A stretch of DNA of 6,050 bases from Anaerolineales bacterium UBA5069 (GTDB lineage: Bacteria; Chloroflexota; Anaerolineae; Caldilineales; Caldilineaceae). The notes beneath the pieces are model-generated. The model did no database searches, had not been told where the DNA came from, and worked only from the letters and a program-made list of their open reading frames with translations. The position numbers and the translations under genes are program-made. Below, piece by piece: positions 1 through 6,050 of this stretch. The DNA lies in NCBI GenBank assembly GCA_002415895.1, contig DIAV01000015.1, forward strand, positions 1 to 6,050, in the 5' to 3' direction. The stretch's first letter is position 1; the number at the start of each line of letters is the position of its first letter.

Positions 1-24
1 CCAATTACCCAATTAACCAATTAC
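1..24. repeat. Three tandem copies of an 8-bp AT-rich unit
   Basis: Three head-to-tail octamers are visible: CCAATTAC, CCAATTAA, CCAATTAC. A decayed fourth unit (CCAGTCCA) follows. The array touches the left edge and may continue beyond it. It lies in non-coding DNA upstream of the MBL-fold gene and is AT-rich compared with the surroundings. No function can be assigned; it could be a short satellite or a set of operator-like sites. Confidence 0.6.
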
Positions 25-66
25 CCAGTCCATCCACTCCACGACTCTCTCAACTCCCCGCTTCTT

Positions 67-95
67 TTGTCCCACCATCTCCCCTGCGGTATAGT
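67..95 (+). promoter_or_regulatory. Candidate sigma70-type promoter of the MBL-fold gene
   Basis: A -35-like TTGTCC (67-72) is separated by exactly 17 bases from a -10-like TATAGT (90-95), which has five of six consensus bases. Transcription would start near 102 and leave a leader of about 110 nt. A second -10-like element, TATAAA at 105-110 preceded by TG at 102-103 (extended -10 form), lies just downstream and is an alternative. The rest of 1-210 contains no credible gene; bases 25-85 are notably pyrimidine-rich on this strand. Confidence 0.45.
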
Positions 96-201
96 AGGGA
101 CTGGTATAAAACATCTGTTCCGTTTGGTGCGCGGGCTGATTTGCACAAGCAATTTACACACGTCTCTTGCCCCGGCGCACTGAATCACTATCTCCCTGGA
201 T

Positions 202-205
202 GGAG
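202..205 (+). promoter_or_regulatory. Ribosome binding site of the MBL-fold gene
   Basis: GGAG lies five bases before the ATG at 211. It supports that start, which also gives the N-terminus expected for the family (M-D-I-T-W-Y-G). Confidence 0.5.
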
Positions 206-210
206 CCATC

Positions 211-867
211 ATGGACATTACCTGGTACGGCCTCTCCTGCTTCCGTATTCGCGAAGGTGGCGTTACAGTCATCTGCGACCCCTATGACAAGAGTGTGAGC
301 GGCGCCGCGCCCAAGCTGCGCGCCGACATTGTGACAACCAGCCATCTGCGCCCCGGCCACAGCGCAATCGAACGCGTCACCGGTGAGGTCAAGGTGCTGG
401 CCGGCCCCGGCGAGTATGAGGTGAAGAATGTCTTTGTGAGCGGGCTGGCCACCTACCACCGCAAGCAGAAGGATTCACCCCTCGAACGCAATATCGCCTT
501 CTTCTTTGAGTTTGGTGATTTGACGGTGGGCCACCTGGGCGACATTGGCGAGATCCCGCTCCAGTCGGAGATTGAAGATCTCAACGTGGGTGAGGTTGAC
601 ATCCTGCTTGTGCCTGTGGGGGGTGGCGAAACCCTCGACGCGACGCGCGCGGTGGAGATCATCGGCCTGCTGGAGCCGCGCATTGTGATCCCCATGCACT
701 ATCAACACCCGGACCTTGTGCCCGCGCTTGCAGCCACGCTGGAGCCCGTTGAGAAGTTCCTCAAGGAATTTGGCGTCAGCGTGCCGGAGCCGCTGGAAAT
801 GCTCAAGGTGAGCAAGAGTACGCTCCCCGAGGAGACGCAGGTCGTTTTGCTCACGCGCGCGCAGTAA
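211..867 (+). CDS. MBL-fold metallo-hydrolase (UlaG-like, COG2220), degenerate metal motif
   Basis: This is a 218-aa soluble, probably cytoplasmic protein of the metallo-beta-lactamase fold, in the short UlaG-like branch. The N-terminal strand ([11 protein letters not shown], residues 3-13) and the DP at 23-24 are typical. The signature loop is TSHLRPGH (43-50). Against the classical HxHxDH motif, His45 and His50 are kept, but the second His is Arg47 and the Asp is Gly49. Later metal ligands are present: His108 and Asp111 in GHLGD, and His163 in PMHYQ. Substrate is unknown; relatives range from lactonases to uncharacterised hydrolases. With two ligands missing, the protein may bind one metal, use an altered centre or be non-catalytic. 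The start is supported by GGAG five bases upstream and by the family N-terminus. It stands alone, with its own candidate promoter and a strong hairpin 19 bases after the stop. The fold assignment is firm; the activity is not. Confidence 0.9.
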   Translation: MDITWYGLSCFRIREGGVTVICDPYDKSVSGAAPKLRADIVTTSHLRPGHSAIERVTGEVKVLAGPGEYEVKNVFVSGLATYHRKQKDSPLERNIAFFFEFGDLTVGHLGDIGEIPLQSEIEDLNVGEVDILLVPVGGGETLDATRAVEIIGLLEPRIVIPMHYQHPDLVPALAATLEPVEKFLKEFGVSVPEPLEMLKVSKSTLPEETQVVLLTRAQ

Positions 868-886
868 AGCACTGCACAATTTACCT

Positions 887-930
887 ATAGAACAGCGAGG
901 CTTCCAGAACTGGAAGCCTCGCTGTTCTAT
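887..930. terminator. Bidirectional terminator, 21-bp perfect inverted repeat
   Basis: Arms 887-907 and 910-930 are exact reverse complements around a 2-base centre (AA), so transcripts of either strand fold into a long hairpin. The GC-rich core is GCGAGGCTTCC paired with GGAAGCCTCGC. The distal part (TGTTCTAT on either strand) acts as a modest U-rich tract and is itself paired with the A-rich foot. It sits between convergent genes, 19 bases after the MBL stop and 16 bases after the transglutaminase-gene stop. The same 11-base arm recurs at 6030-6040. Confidence 0.88.
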
Positions 931-946
931 GCCGGAACGCGCACTG

Positions 947-3412
947 CTACTTCGCGGGCGGCGTATCCTTCAGGTCGTACACGCCCTGCCGCTTGCGCAG
1001 AAAGGGCACATGGCGCTGCAGCCACGCACGCACGAACATGGGCTGCAGTGTGTTCCATGCCTCAACTTCAAGATTCCTCTCGCCCGAAAGCGGCGCATTC
1101 TGTGCTGTGCGACCGCTGAAACGCTGCAGCACGTAGGCGCGCGTAATGCGCCGGATGGGGGGCGATCCCTCGGGCAGCGCGCGGCTCCACGCCGCGGCCT
1201 GCTCATAGGGTGTCTCATTCGCCTGGATCGGGACGCCAATCCGCCCGCCCCAGCGCTGCAACCGCTCAAAGAGAATGATCGGCAAGTCCGGCGTGAAGGC
1301 AGTGGGGCCACTGCTCTGCACGCGGCGAATCAGCAGCAGCCCGGCAATCAGCACAACGGGCGTGAGCAGCGCCCACACCCACCACGCCACACCACTGCCT
1401 TCTTCCTGCGCGCCTGTGTCGAGCGCGCCCGGCTCCTGCTGCGGCTGCTGATCATCCGGCCGTTGCGCCTGATTGGGGTCCGGCGTAGGCGTCAATTGAT
1501 CCTGCATCAGCGTCGCGTTGGGGTCTTCTGTGCCAGTGGGACGCTCAAGCGGGCTCTCACCCGCGGTCGGCTCAAATTCCACCCAGCCCAGCCCCGGAAA
1601 GAAGACTTCCACCCACGTGTGCGCGTCGCGCTCCGTAACAAAGTAAAGCAACGACTCCTCATCATAGACACCCTCGGCATAGCCGCTGGCTGTACGGGCG
1701 GGGATGCCCAGCACGCGCAGCATCATGGCCATGGAGGTGGCGTAGTAATCACAGTAGCCCTCGCGAAGGGTGAAGAGGAAATACTCAATCGGGTCGACGT
1801 TGGCGGGCGGCGCGGCAATCGCATCATTGTAGGGAATGGTGCGCAGGTAGGATTCAATCGCCTTCGCCTTGGCATAGGGCGTCGTCGCAGTCAGGGTGAG
1901 CGACTGCGCCAGTTCCGTCACGCGCGGCGAGAAGCCCTCGGGAATCTGCACATAGCGATCCAGGATCGCGGGCGGGTAGTCGGTTGAAGCCGCCTCGAGA
2001 TCAATCTGCGAGACATCGGTCGCGTTGGAGAGCAGCGTATAGCTGTCACCTGTCTCCAGTTGGCGGCGCGTGCGCACCATCGTGGGCTCAACCGTCTCCG
2101 GCATAATGACGGCGGTTGCGGCGGCGCCTTCAGCGCTCGGGGTCGGGGCAGGCCACTCCAGCGGCGGCGCGTCCAGCGGCGGGACAGGGACGCCGCTCAC
2201 CAGCACATCCACAGGCAAATCAATTTGGCGCAAGTCGGGCACGCCAAAGACGACATTGCCCGACGGTTGCATGAGTGTCACTGTCTGCGTCAGTGGCGCG
2301 CGGTTCTCCCAATTGGGAATGGGCGCGGGCTGGAGCGAAGGCAGCAGCACCTGCGTCTCGTTTGTGTTCAGCCAGCCCTTACCGTCAAATGTGTCAAACG
2401 TCACTGCGCGCCAGTAGCGCCCCTGCGTGGTGCTGACGTTGAAAACCATGCTGTCGCCGACATTGCGCGCCCCACCCAGTGTGAGTGACCGCCCAAACTG
2501 GCCGCTGGAGGCATATTCGCGCCGGTTGAGCCCCTGGTAGAGGCGGTTGATGTCCTCTGATGTTTGCTCCCAGCGCTCATTAAGGGGCGCGAGCAATTGG
2601 CGCACCTGCAGGTTGCGCCCCATCCCGGGGGCAAGCCAGGCCAGCGTCAGCACAATCACACTGTAGGTCAGCGCCGTGCGTACAAAGTCCCAGCCTACAT
2701 CGTGCGTCACATGCACGCGCTGGTCGCGCCAACGCAACTGCTGCTCGGCAAGATTGGCGCGCACCAGCAGCATGAGCGCCAGCACGCTGAAGATGCCCAG
2801 CATGGCCCAAATGGGCAGGGGCGCATAGTAGACATTGACAACCATGGCCAGCCCTGCGGGCACCACGGCGCGCCACAAATAGCCATAACGCAGAATCGAC
2901 CACATGCCCAGGAAAGAAAGCCACCAAAGCAGGAAGGCGATTTCAAAAATGAAGACGTAGTTGTCGGCGCTGGCCGAATTGCTCATTGCTGCATCCACCC
3001 AGTTGAGCAGACGCAGCAGCACAAAGTAGGCGCGCGCTTGCAGTTCGGGCAGCCCCTTGTCGATGAAGGGGGCAATCTCAATGGGCGTGGGCAGGCGCGT
3101 CATCATAAAGAGGATGATGGCCAGCCCGGTGAAGAGCGCATGCGAGAGCGCGAAGAAGCTATCGAAGCGGCTAAAGGACATGAGCGCGCCCAACACCACC
3201 GCAGCCAGGGTAATCGGCACGACAATACCCATGCCCTGCGCCACATGGCCTGCCGCATCCATGGAGGCGGCCAGCACAAGGTAGAGCAGCGCGCTGAGCA
3301 CTGTCGTCACCACCAGGCCATCCTGGAAGTAAACGTTATTGACGTAGTGAAAGCGCGGGCGCGTGGCCGGGGGTCGTGCCGCCGGTGTCGCGCCTATGGT
3401 TGCTTGTGTCAT
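947..3412 (-). CDS. TgpA-like membrane transglutaminase-fold protein (TgpA_N / transglutaminase core / DUF4129)
   Basis: This 821-aa polytopic membrane protein has the full TgpA-like order. About seven hydrophobic segments lie between residues 33 and 262. A large extracytoplasmic part follows, with the family motif YWRAVTFDTFDGKGW (333-347). The transglutaminase core covers about 510-620, then come a Pro/Gln/Asp-rich linker (620-672), one transmembrane helix (676-695) and a cytoplasmic DUF4129-like tail (about 708-770). In the core, Cys554 (GYCDYYATS) and His598 (RDAHTWVEV) form the catalytic pair; the third position is Glu614 in WVEFEPT, where many relatives have Asp. Cys554 is the only cysteine in the protein. 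Such proteins act at the membrane on peptides or proteins, as protease, transglutaminase or peptidoglycan-linked enzyme; the substrate here is unknown. The ATG at 3412 gives a plausible N-terminus, but no clear Shine-Dalgarno precedes it. It lies 85 bp after a same-strand membrane protein gene with no strong terminator between, so they are probably cotranscribed. Confidence 0.92.
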   Translation of the reverse strand: MTQATIGATPAARPPATRPRFHYVNNVYFQDGLVVTTVLSALLYLVLAASMDAAGHVAQGMGIVVPITLAAVVLGALMSFSRFDSFFALSHALFTGLAIILFMMTRLPTPIEIAPFIDKGLPELQARAYFVLLRLLNWVDAAMSNSASADNYVFIFEIAFLLWWLSFLGMWSILRYGYLWRAVVPAGLAMVVNVYYAPLPIWAMLGIFSVLALMLLVRANLAEQQLRWRDQRVHVTHDVGWDFVRTALTYSVIVLTLAWLAPGMGRNLQVRQLLAPLNERWEQTSEDINRLYQGLNRREYASSGQFGRSLTLGGARNVGDSMVFNVSTTQGRYWRAVTFDTFDGKGWLNTNETQVLLPSLQPAPIPNWENRAPLTQTVTLMQPSGNVVFGVPDLRQIDLPVDVLVSGVPVPPLDAPPLEWPAPTPSAEGAAATAVIMPETVEPTMVRTRRQLETGDSYTLLSNATDVSQIDLEAASTDYPPAILDRYVQIPEGFSPRVTELAQSLTLTATTPYAKAKAIESYLRTIPYNDAIAAPPANVDPIEYFLFTLREGYCDYYATSMAMMLRVLGIPARTASGYAEGVYDEESLLYFVTERDAHTWVEVFFPGLGWVEFEPTAGESPLERPTGTEDPNATLMQDQLTPTPDPNQAQRPDDQQPQQEPGALDTGAQEEGSGVAWWVWALLTPVVLIAGLLLIRRVQSSGPTAFTPDLPIILFERLQRWGGRIGVPIQANETPYEQAAAWSRALPEGSPPIRRITRAYVLQRFSGRTAQNAPLSGERNLEVEAWNTLQPMFVRAWLQRHVPFLRKRQGVYDLKDTPPAK

Positions 3413-3497
3413 TGAATGGGTGTTGGAAAGTGAGACCAGGGAACAGAACGAGCGGCGTTTTCATTATCCCCGCTACCGATTGTATTCACTTCCTCAG

Positions 3498-5549
3498 CTA
3501 AAGCAGAGACCACAACAGCCCTGCCGCCAAAAGCAGCAGCACGAAAGCTGCAACCACCAGCGCAAGGACGCCCGTTGTGTTGAGTCCCTGACTCGCATAT
3601 TGTAATGTCTGCGGGGGGTCTGTCACTGTAATCTGCCACGCACGTGCGTCACTGGGCGCGCCGCGCGGCCCTTCGAGCAGTGTAACGATCTGGCTGTTTT
3701 GTACGAGGCTCTGCCAGTTGTTGGCTTCGGCGCGGTAGTTGGCGGCCTGAATTTTGGCGCGCAGCGCATTCTCCAGCGCCACGTCTGAGCGATCGCCCGG
3801 TTTACCTGCGGCCTCAATTGCGGTTGCCTGCTGCTCCAGATCGTTGGCAAGGCTCGCCCATTGCTCGCCGGGGCCGCGCAGGTCCAGCGGCAGCTTGAGC
3901 AGCACATTGCGGCGCAGGAAGGTAGAGTCGCTGGTGGATTCAGGCGCCAGTTGGGTGAGCAGCGCGCGCGGCAACGCCCAATCGGCGCGCAGGGGCGTTG
4001 CATTGGCCAGCGCCGGGCCCACGCCCGCACCGTCTACAGCAATACGGAACTCCACCGGCCGTTGCAGGTCACCCGCCGCAGGCGCCGTGAGCGAGACAGT
4101 GGCCCCGTCGACCGCGGCCCACTGATTGGCAAGTGCGGCCGCGGCTGTACCGGCAGCCAGCGCGCGCCCGGGTGCGGGCACGCCCACAAGCACCACCTCG
4201 GTGCCACGCGCGTCAACTGTTACCGTGTTTTGCCAGGAAGAGAAGAGCGCCTGCGCCTCGGCAGGCGCTTGCAGGCTCTCGCTGATTATGCCGCTGCCCG
4301 AGACAGCCACTGCTTCATCGCGCTGCCCTTCCTCCAGCAGTTGCAACGATTGCTCAAAGAGAATGCGGCGGCGCTCCTCGGCAATCGCGGTGGGTTCCAT
4401 GGCCCCCCCCGACTGCTCCAGTTGGTCAAGCGTGGCAAGCGCCGCCTCCCAGTCGCGGCGGTCGGTGGCGTCGCGCAGCACAATCGCCAGGCCATCGCTC
4501 AGCCACTGCTGCAATTCCACGCGCTGCGGGTCGTTGGCGGGCAGCGCGCCCAGCGCGGCCAGCGCTGAATCCACCAGCAATTGGGCATGTTCGGCGCTAA
4601 AGTTGCCGCCGCTGCCCACAATACGCTGGCGATAAAGGCGCGCCTGCCCCGAATAAACCTGTGCCAACGCGGCCGGCGTTGCGCCCGCAGCTGCGCCACG
4701 GTCTATGGCCGAACCGTAAGCGGCCAGCGCCTGCCCATAGAAGCGGTCGCGCACGCCGCTGTCGGCCGCATCCTGTGCAAGGCGCGCATAACTGTCACCC
4801 AGCGCCACCCATTCGGCCACGCCGCCCGCTTGCGCCGCAGCGCGCTGCGCCACAATTTGCTGCCAGAGCGACGGATTGGCATATTCGAAGACAAGCGGGG
4901 CGTCGGGAATGTCACCTTCAAAGAGCCACTGAATGGCTGCGGCCTCGGCACTCTCAGTGGGGCTGAAACGCCAGCCCTCGGGGGTTGTGCGCAGCCACGA
5001 TCCGCCACCAATCGCGGCCGGGATGTTGACAGTAAGCCGAAAGCTGGTTGTGCCGGGCCATGCCTGGTCCAGCGCGGCGGCATCAAAGCGCGTCTGCAGC
5101 ACCGTGTCTGTTCCCAAACCAAACGAATAACGCAGGCGCAGGTCCGTGCGGCCACCCGCTGGGACAATGACGATCGCCTGTGCGCCGCCCTCTTCGGGCT
5201 GAAGCTGCACGGCCTCGCCGCTGGCCGTCACCGTCAGATCACCCGCAAGCGGGCCCGCACCCTCTGCTGTGGGCGACCAGAAGCGCAGCGTGGCCAGTGC
5301 GTCGCTGTTGCTGTCGTTGCGCAGACGATAGAAGGCAGTCGCCTCGGCCGTGCCGTTTGTCGAGAGCGTAATGTCGCTCGTGTGGGTTTGCAGGGTAACG
5401 CCGGGGGCGGAGATGGGCGTGACAATGACCGGTGCGCCGGCCGTTGCCTGCGCTGCGGCCATGCGCGGGGCCAGCCCAAGGGCCGCCGCCAGCACGAGCA
5501 CAAGCAGCGTCGCGCGCAGCCGTAACCGGCCGCACATGGGGCGCGTCAT
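3498..5549 (-). CDS. Exported, C-terminally membrane-anchored protein with beta-rich and TPR-like helical regions
   Basis: I do not recognise a named family. From the chosen start the protein is 683 aa; residue numbers here count from that Met. It begins with a signal peptide (RLRLR followed by a hydrophobic run at 13-27, probable signal-peptidase site after AAAQA, about residue 35). A beta-rich domain follows (about 40-225), vaguely like Ig or VIT-type sandwiches. Then come paired amphipathic helices resembling TPR repeats (about 245-420), a second beta-rich part (440-550), more helix (560-620), and a hydrophobic helix (660-683) ending at the very C-terminus. The topology is therefore mostly outside the membrane with almost no cytoplasmic tail. 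The protein is Ala-rich, and its mature part has no cysteine and only three lysines. An in-frame ATG at 5624 would add 25 residues rich in Pro and charged residues before the signal peptide; I prefer 5549 because the signal peptide then starts properly and a candidate promoter overlaps the longer start. No good Shine-Dalgarno precedes either start. It is the first gene of a probable two-gene unit with the TgpA-like enzyme and may be its scaffold, substrate or regulator. Confidence 0.85.
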   Translation of the reverse strand: MTRPMCGRLRLRATLLVLVLAAALGLAPRMAAAQATAGAPVIVTPISAPGVTLQTHTSDITLSTNGTAEATAFYRLRNDSNSDALATLRFWSPTAEGAGPLAGDLTVTASGEAVQLQPEEGGAQAIVIVPAGGRTDLRLRYSFGLGTDTVLQTRFDAAALDQAWPGTTSFRLTVNIPAAIGGGSWLRTTPEGWRFSPTESAEAAAIQWLFEGDIPDAPLVFEYANPSLWQQIVAQRAAAQAGGVAEWVALGDSYARLAQDAADSGVRDRFYGQALAAYGSAIDRGAAAGATPAALAQVYSGQARLYRQRIVGSGGNFSAEHAQLLVDSALAALGALPANDPQRVELQQWLSDGLAIVLRDATDRRDWEAALATLDQLEQSGGAMEPTAIAEERRRILFEQSLQLLEEGQRDEAVAVSGSGIISESLQAPAEAQALFSSWQNTVTVDARGTEVVLVGVPAPGRALAAGTAAAALANQWAAVDGATVSLTAPAAGDLQRPVEFRIAVDGAGVGPALANATPLRADWALPRALLTQLAPESTSDSTFLRRNVLLKLPLDLRGPGEQWASLANDLEQQATAIEAAGKPGDRSDVALENALRAKIQAANYRAEANNWQSLVQNSQIVTLLEGPRGAPSDARAWQITVTDPPQTLQYASQGLNTTGVLALVVAAFVLLLLAAGLLWSLL

Positions 5550-5590
5550 CGCATCAGGCCCAGGAAGGTGAGAGGGGTAGGGCGGTTTAG

Positions 5591-5619
5591 TTGCAAATCT
5601 CCACTGCTTTTGGTATCGT
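5591..5619 (+). promoter_or_regulatory. Candidate promoter of the small rightward gene
   Basis: TTGCAA (5591-5596) is followed after exactly 17 bases by TATCGT (5614-5619), with TG at 5611-5612 giving an extended -10. Each hexamer matches four of six consensus bases. The predicted start is near 5626, upstream of both possible ATGs of the small gene. The assignment is tentative. Confidence 0.3.
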
Positions 5620-5622
5620 TCC

Positions 5623-5651
5623 ATTACAGGCAGAGAGCCGCAGGATTGTAA
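5623..5651 (-). promoter_or_regulatory. Candidate promoter of the leftward membrane-protein pair
   Basis: Read on the minus strand, TTACAA (5651-5646) lies 17 bases before TGTAAT (5628-5623), which matches five of six -10 consensus bases. Transcription would start near 5616, leaving a leader of about 67 nt to the ATG at 5549 and excluding the longer ATG at 5624. It lies end to end with the candidate rightward promoter, and the two transcripts would overlap by about ten bases. The -35 is weak. Confidence 0.3.
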
Positions 5652-5692
5652 TGGCGGCGCAAAGGGCGATTCTCTTGGGATTTCATTCCGCT

Positions 5693-5995
5693 ATGGTCAA
5701 GCTGCTCATGCAGTGGGATATTCGAGCAGGGCGAGAACAGGATTTCTCGGAGTTCGTGGTGCGCGAATTTGCGCCCCGCCTCATGCAGCTTGGCATCGAG
5801 CCAAGCGAAGTTCTGTATACCATGTACGGAGAAGGTCCGCAAATGCTTACGCTGGGCGCTGTGGACAGCGCCGAGAAGCTGGCGACCATTCTGCGCAGCA
5901 GCGGCTGGGAGAAACTACACACCAAGCTGCTGACCTACGTCACCAATTACAACCAGAAGGTTGTGCGCGACAACGGGCGCAATTTTCAGTTATAG
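5693..5995 (+). CDS. Small uncharacterised alpha/beta protein, possible dimeric alpha-beta-barrel fold
   Basis: This is a 100-aa soluble protein with no signal peptide or membrane segment. The order of predicted elements is a strand (VKLLMQWDI, 2-10), a helix (about 13-33), two strands (about 38-56, around VLYTMYG and QMLTLGAV) and long helices (58-90, including SSGWEKLHTKLLTYVTNYNQKVV). This resembles a ferredoxin-like dimeric alpha-beta barrel, as in ABM-type small enzymes and stress proteins. That is inference from pattern only; no catalytic residues are evident. I chose the ATG at 5693 because the fold starts there. An ATG at 5651 preceded by AGGA five bases upstream would add 14 residues and is a real alternative; the open frame reaches further to 5591. 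The gene is divergent from the membrane-protein pair and is followed by the start of a hairpin. The gene is likely real; its function is unknown. Confidence 0.75.
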   Translation: MVKLLMQWDIRAGREQDFSEFVVREFAPRLMQLGIEPSEVLYTMYGEGPQMLTLGAVDSAEKLATILRSSGWEKLHTKLLTYVTNYNQKVVRDNGRNFQL

Positions 5996-6020
5996 ACGAT
6001 CTTCATTACAGAGTGAACCA

Positions 6021-6050
6021 CAAAACAAAGCGAGGCTTCCGATTCTGGAA
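6021..6050 (+). terminator. Terminator hairpin truncated by the window end
   Basis: After an A-rich stretch (CAAAACAAA, 6021-6029) comes GCGAGGCTTCC (6030-6040), a 6-base loop (GATTCT) and GGAA (6047-6050), which begins the complementary arm before the sequence stops. The left arm is identical to 895-905 of the complete terminator downstream of the MBL gene. The A-rich foot predicts a T-rich tract just beyond the window. It lies 26 bases after the stop of the small gene. Confidence 0.65.

Noticed and set aside
154..459. Leftward open frame (101 codons) over the MBL gene start
   Set aside because: It lies opposite a well-supported gene and has no family resemblance or start signals.
929..1987. 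Long rightward open frame (352 codons) opposite the transglutaminase gene
   Set aside because: It is antisense to a gene with clear family motifs, its product is rich in Arg, His and Gln without domain-like pattern, and it starts inside the hairpin at 887-930. Long antisense frames are expected in GC-rich DNA.
2564..3415. Rightward open frame (283 codons) opposite the transmembrane part of the TgpA-like gene
   Set aside because: It mirrors codons for hydrophobic helices, giving a His/Gln/Arg-rich product with no recognisable motif, and no ribosome binding site or promoter is apparent.
3451..3474. Possible hairpin (AGCGG / CCGCT) in the gap between the two leftward genes
   Set aside because: The stem is only five pairs with a 14-base loop and no T tract, too weak to call a terminator.
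3479..3484. TACAAT (minus strand) as an internal -10 for the TgpA-like gene
   Set aside because: No acceptable -35 lies at 16 to 18 bases; the match is within chance.
4581..5525. Rightward open frame (314 codons) opposite the anchored-protein gene
   Set aside because: Its product is Arg/Cys/Gly-rich and disordered-looking, whereas the opposite strand gives a signal peptide, helices and a terminal anchor.
5550..5624. N-terminal extension of the anchored protein from an ATG at 5624
   Set aside because: The extra 25 residues would place a Pro-rich charged stretch before the signal peptide, and the candidate promoter -10 overlaps that ATG. It is kept only as an alternative start.

Overview
The window is GC-rich bacterial chromosomal DNA holding four protein-coding genes. 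I see no RNA genes, insertion sequences, phage genes or CRISPR array. The gene repertoire suggests a Chloroflexota bacterium (Anaerolineae/Caldilineae-like): a short UlaG-like metallo-hydrolase with a P-G-H version of the metal motif, a TgpA-type membrane transglutaminase, an Ala-rich membrane-anchored repeat protein, and a ~100-aa protein of a type I associate with that phylum. This placement is inferred from protein style only, because no marker gene is present.

Layout. Bases 1-210 are a non-coding leader with an 8-bp tandem repeat at the left edge and a good sigma70-like promoter. They precede a rightward MBL-fold gene (211-867), which ends at a strong perfect hairpin (887-930) that also serves the opposing gene. 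Next come two leftward genes that look like one transcription unit. The promoter-proximal gene (3498-5549) encodes an exported, C-terminally anchored protein with beta-rich and helical-repeat regions. After an 85-bp gap without a clear terminator comes a TgpA-like polytopic protein with a periplasmic or extracytoplasmic transglutaminase/cysteine-protease domain and a cytoplasmic DUF4129-like tail (947-3412). Divergently from this pair, a small soluble alpha/beta protein (about 5693-5995) runs rightward and is followed by a second hairpin cut by the window end.

How it fits together. The leftward pair is the most interesting unit. It is an envelope system in which a surface-anchored scaffold-like protein is made together with a membrane transglutaminase-fold enzyme. 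The MoxR ATPase and DUF58 partners usually found beside TgpA-like genes are absent here. The other notable signal is that the hairpins after the MBL gene and after the small gene share an identical 11-base arm (GCGAGGCTTCC), so this genome may use a recurrent, sequence-conserved terminator. The MBL protein lacks two of the classical metal ligands in its HxHxDH motif.
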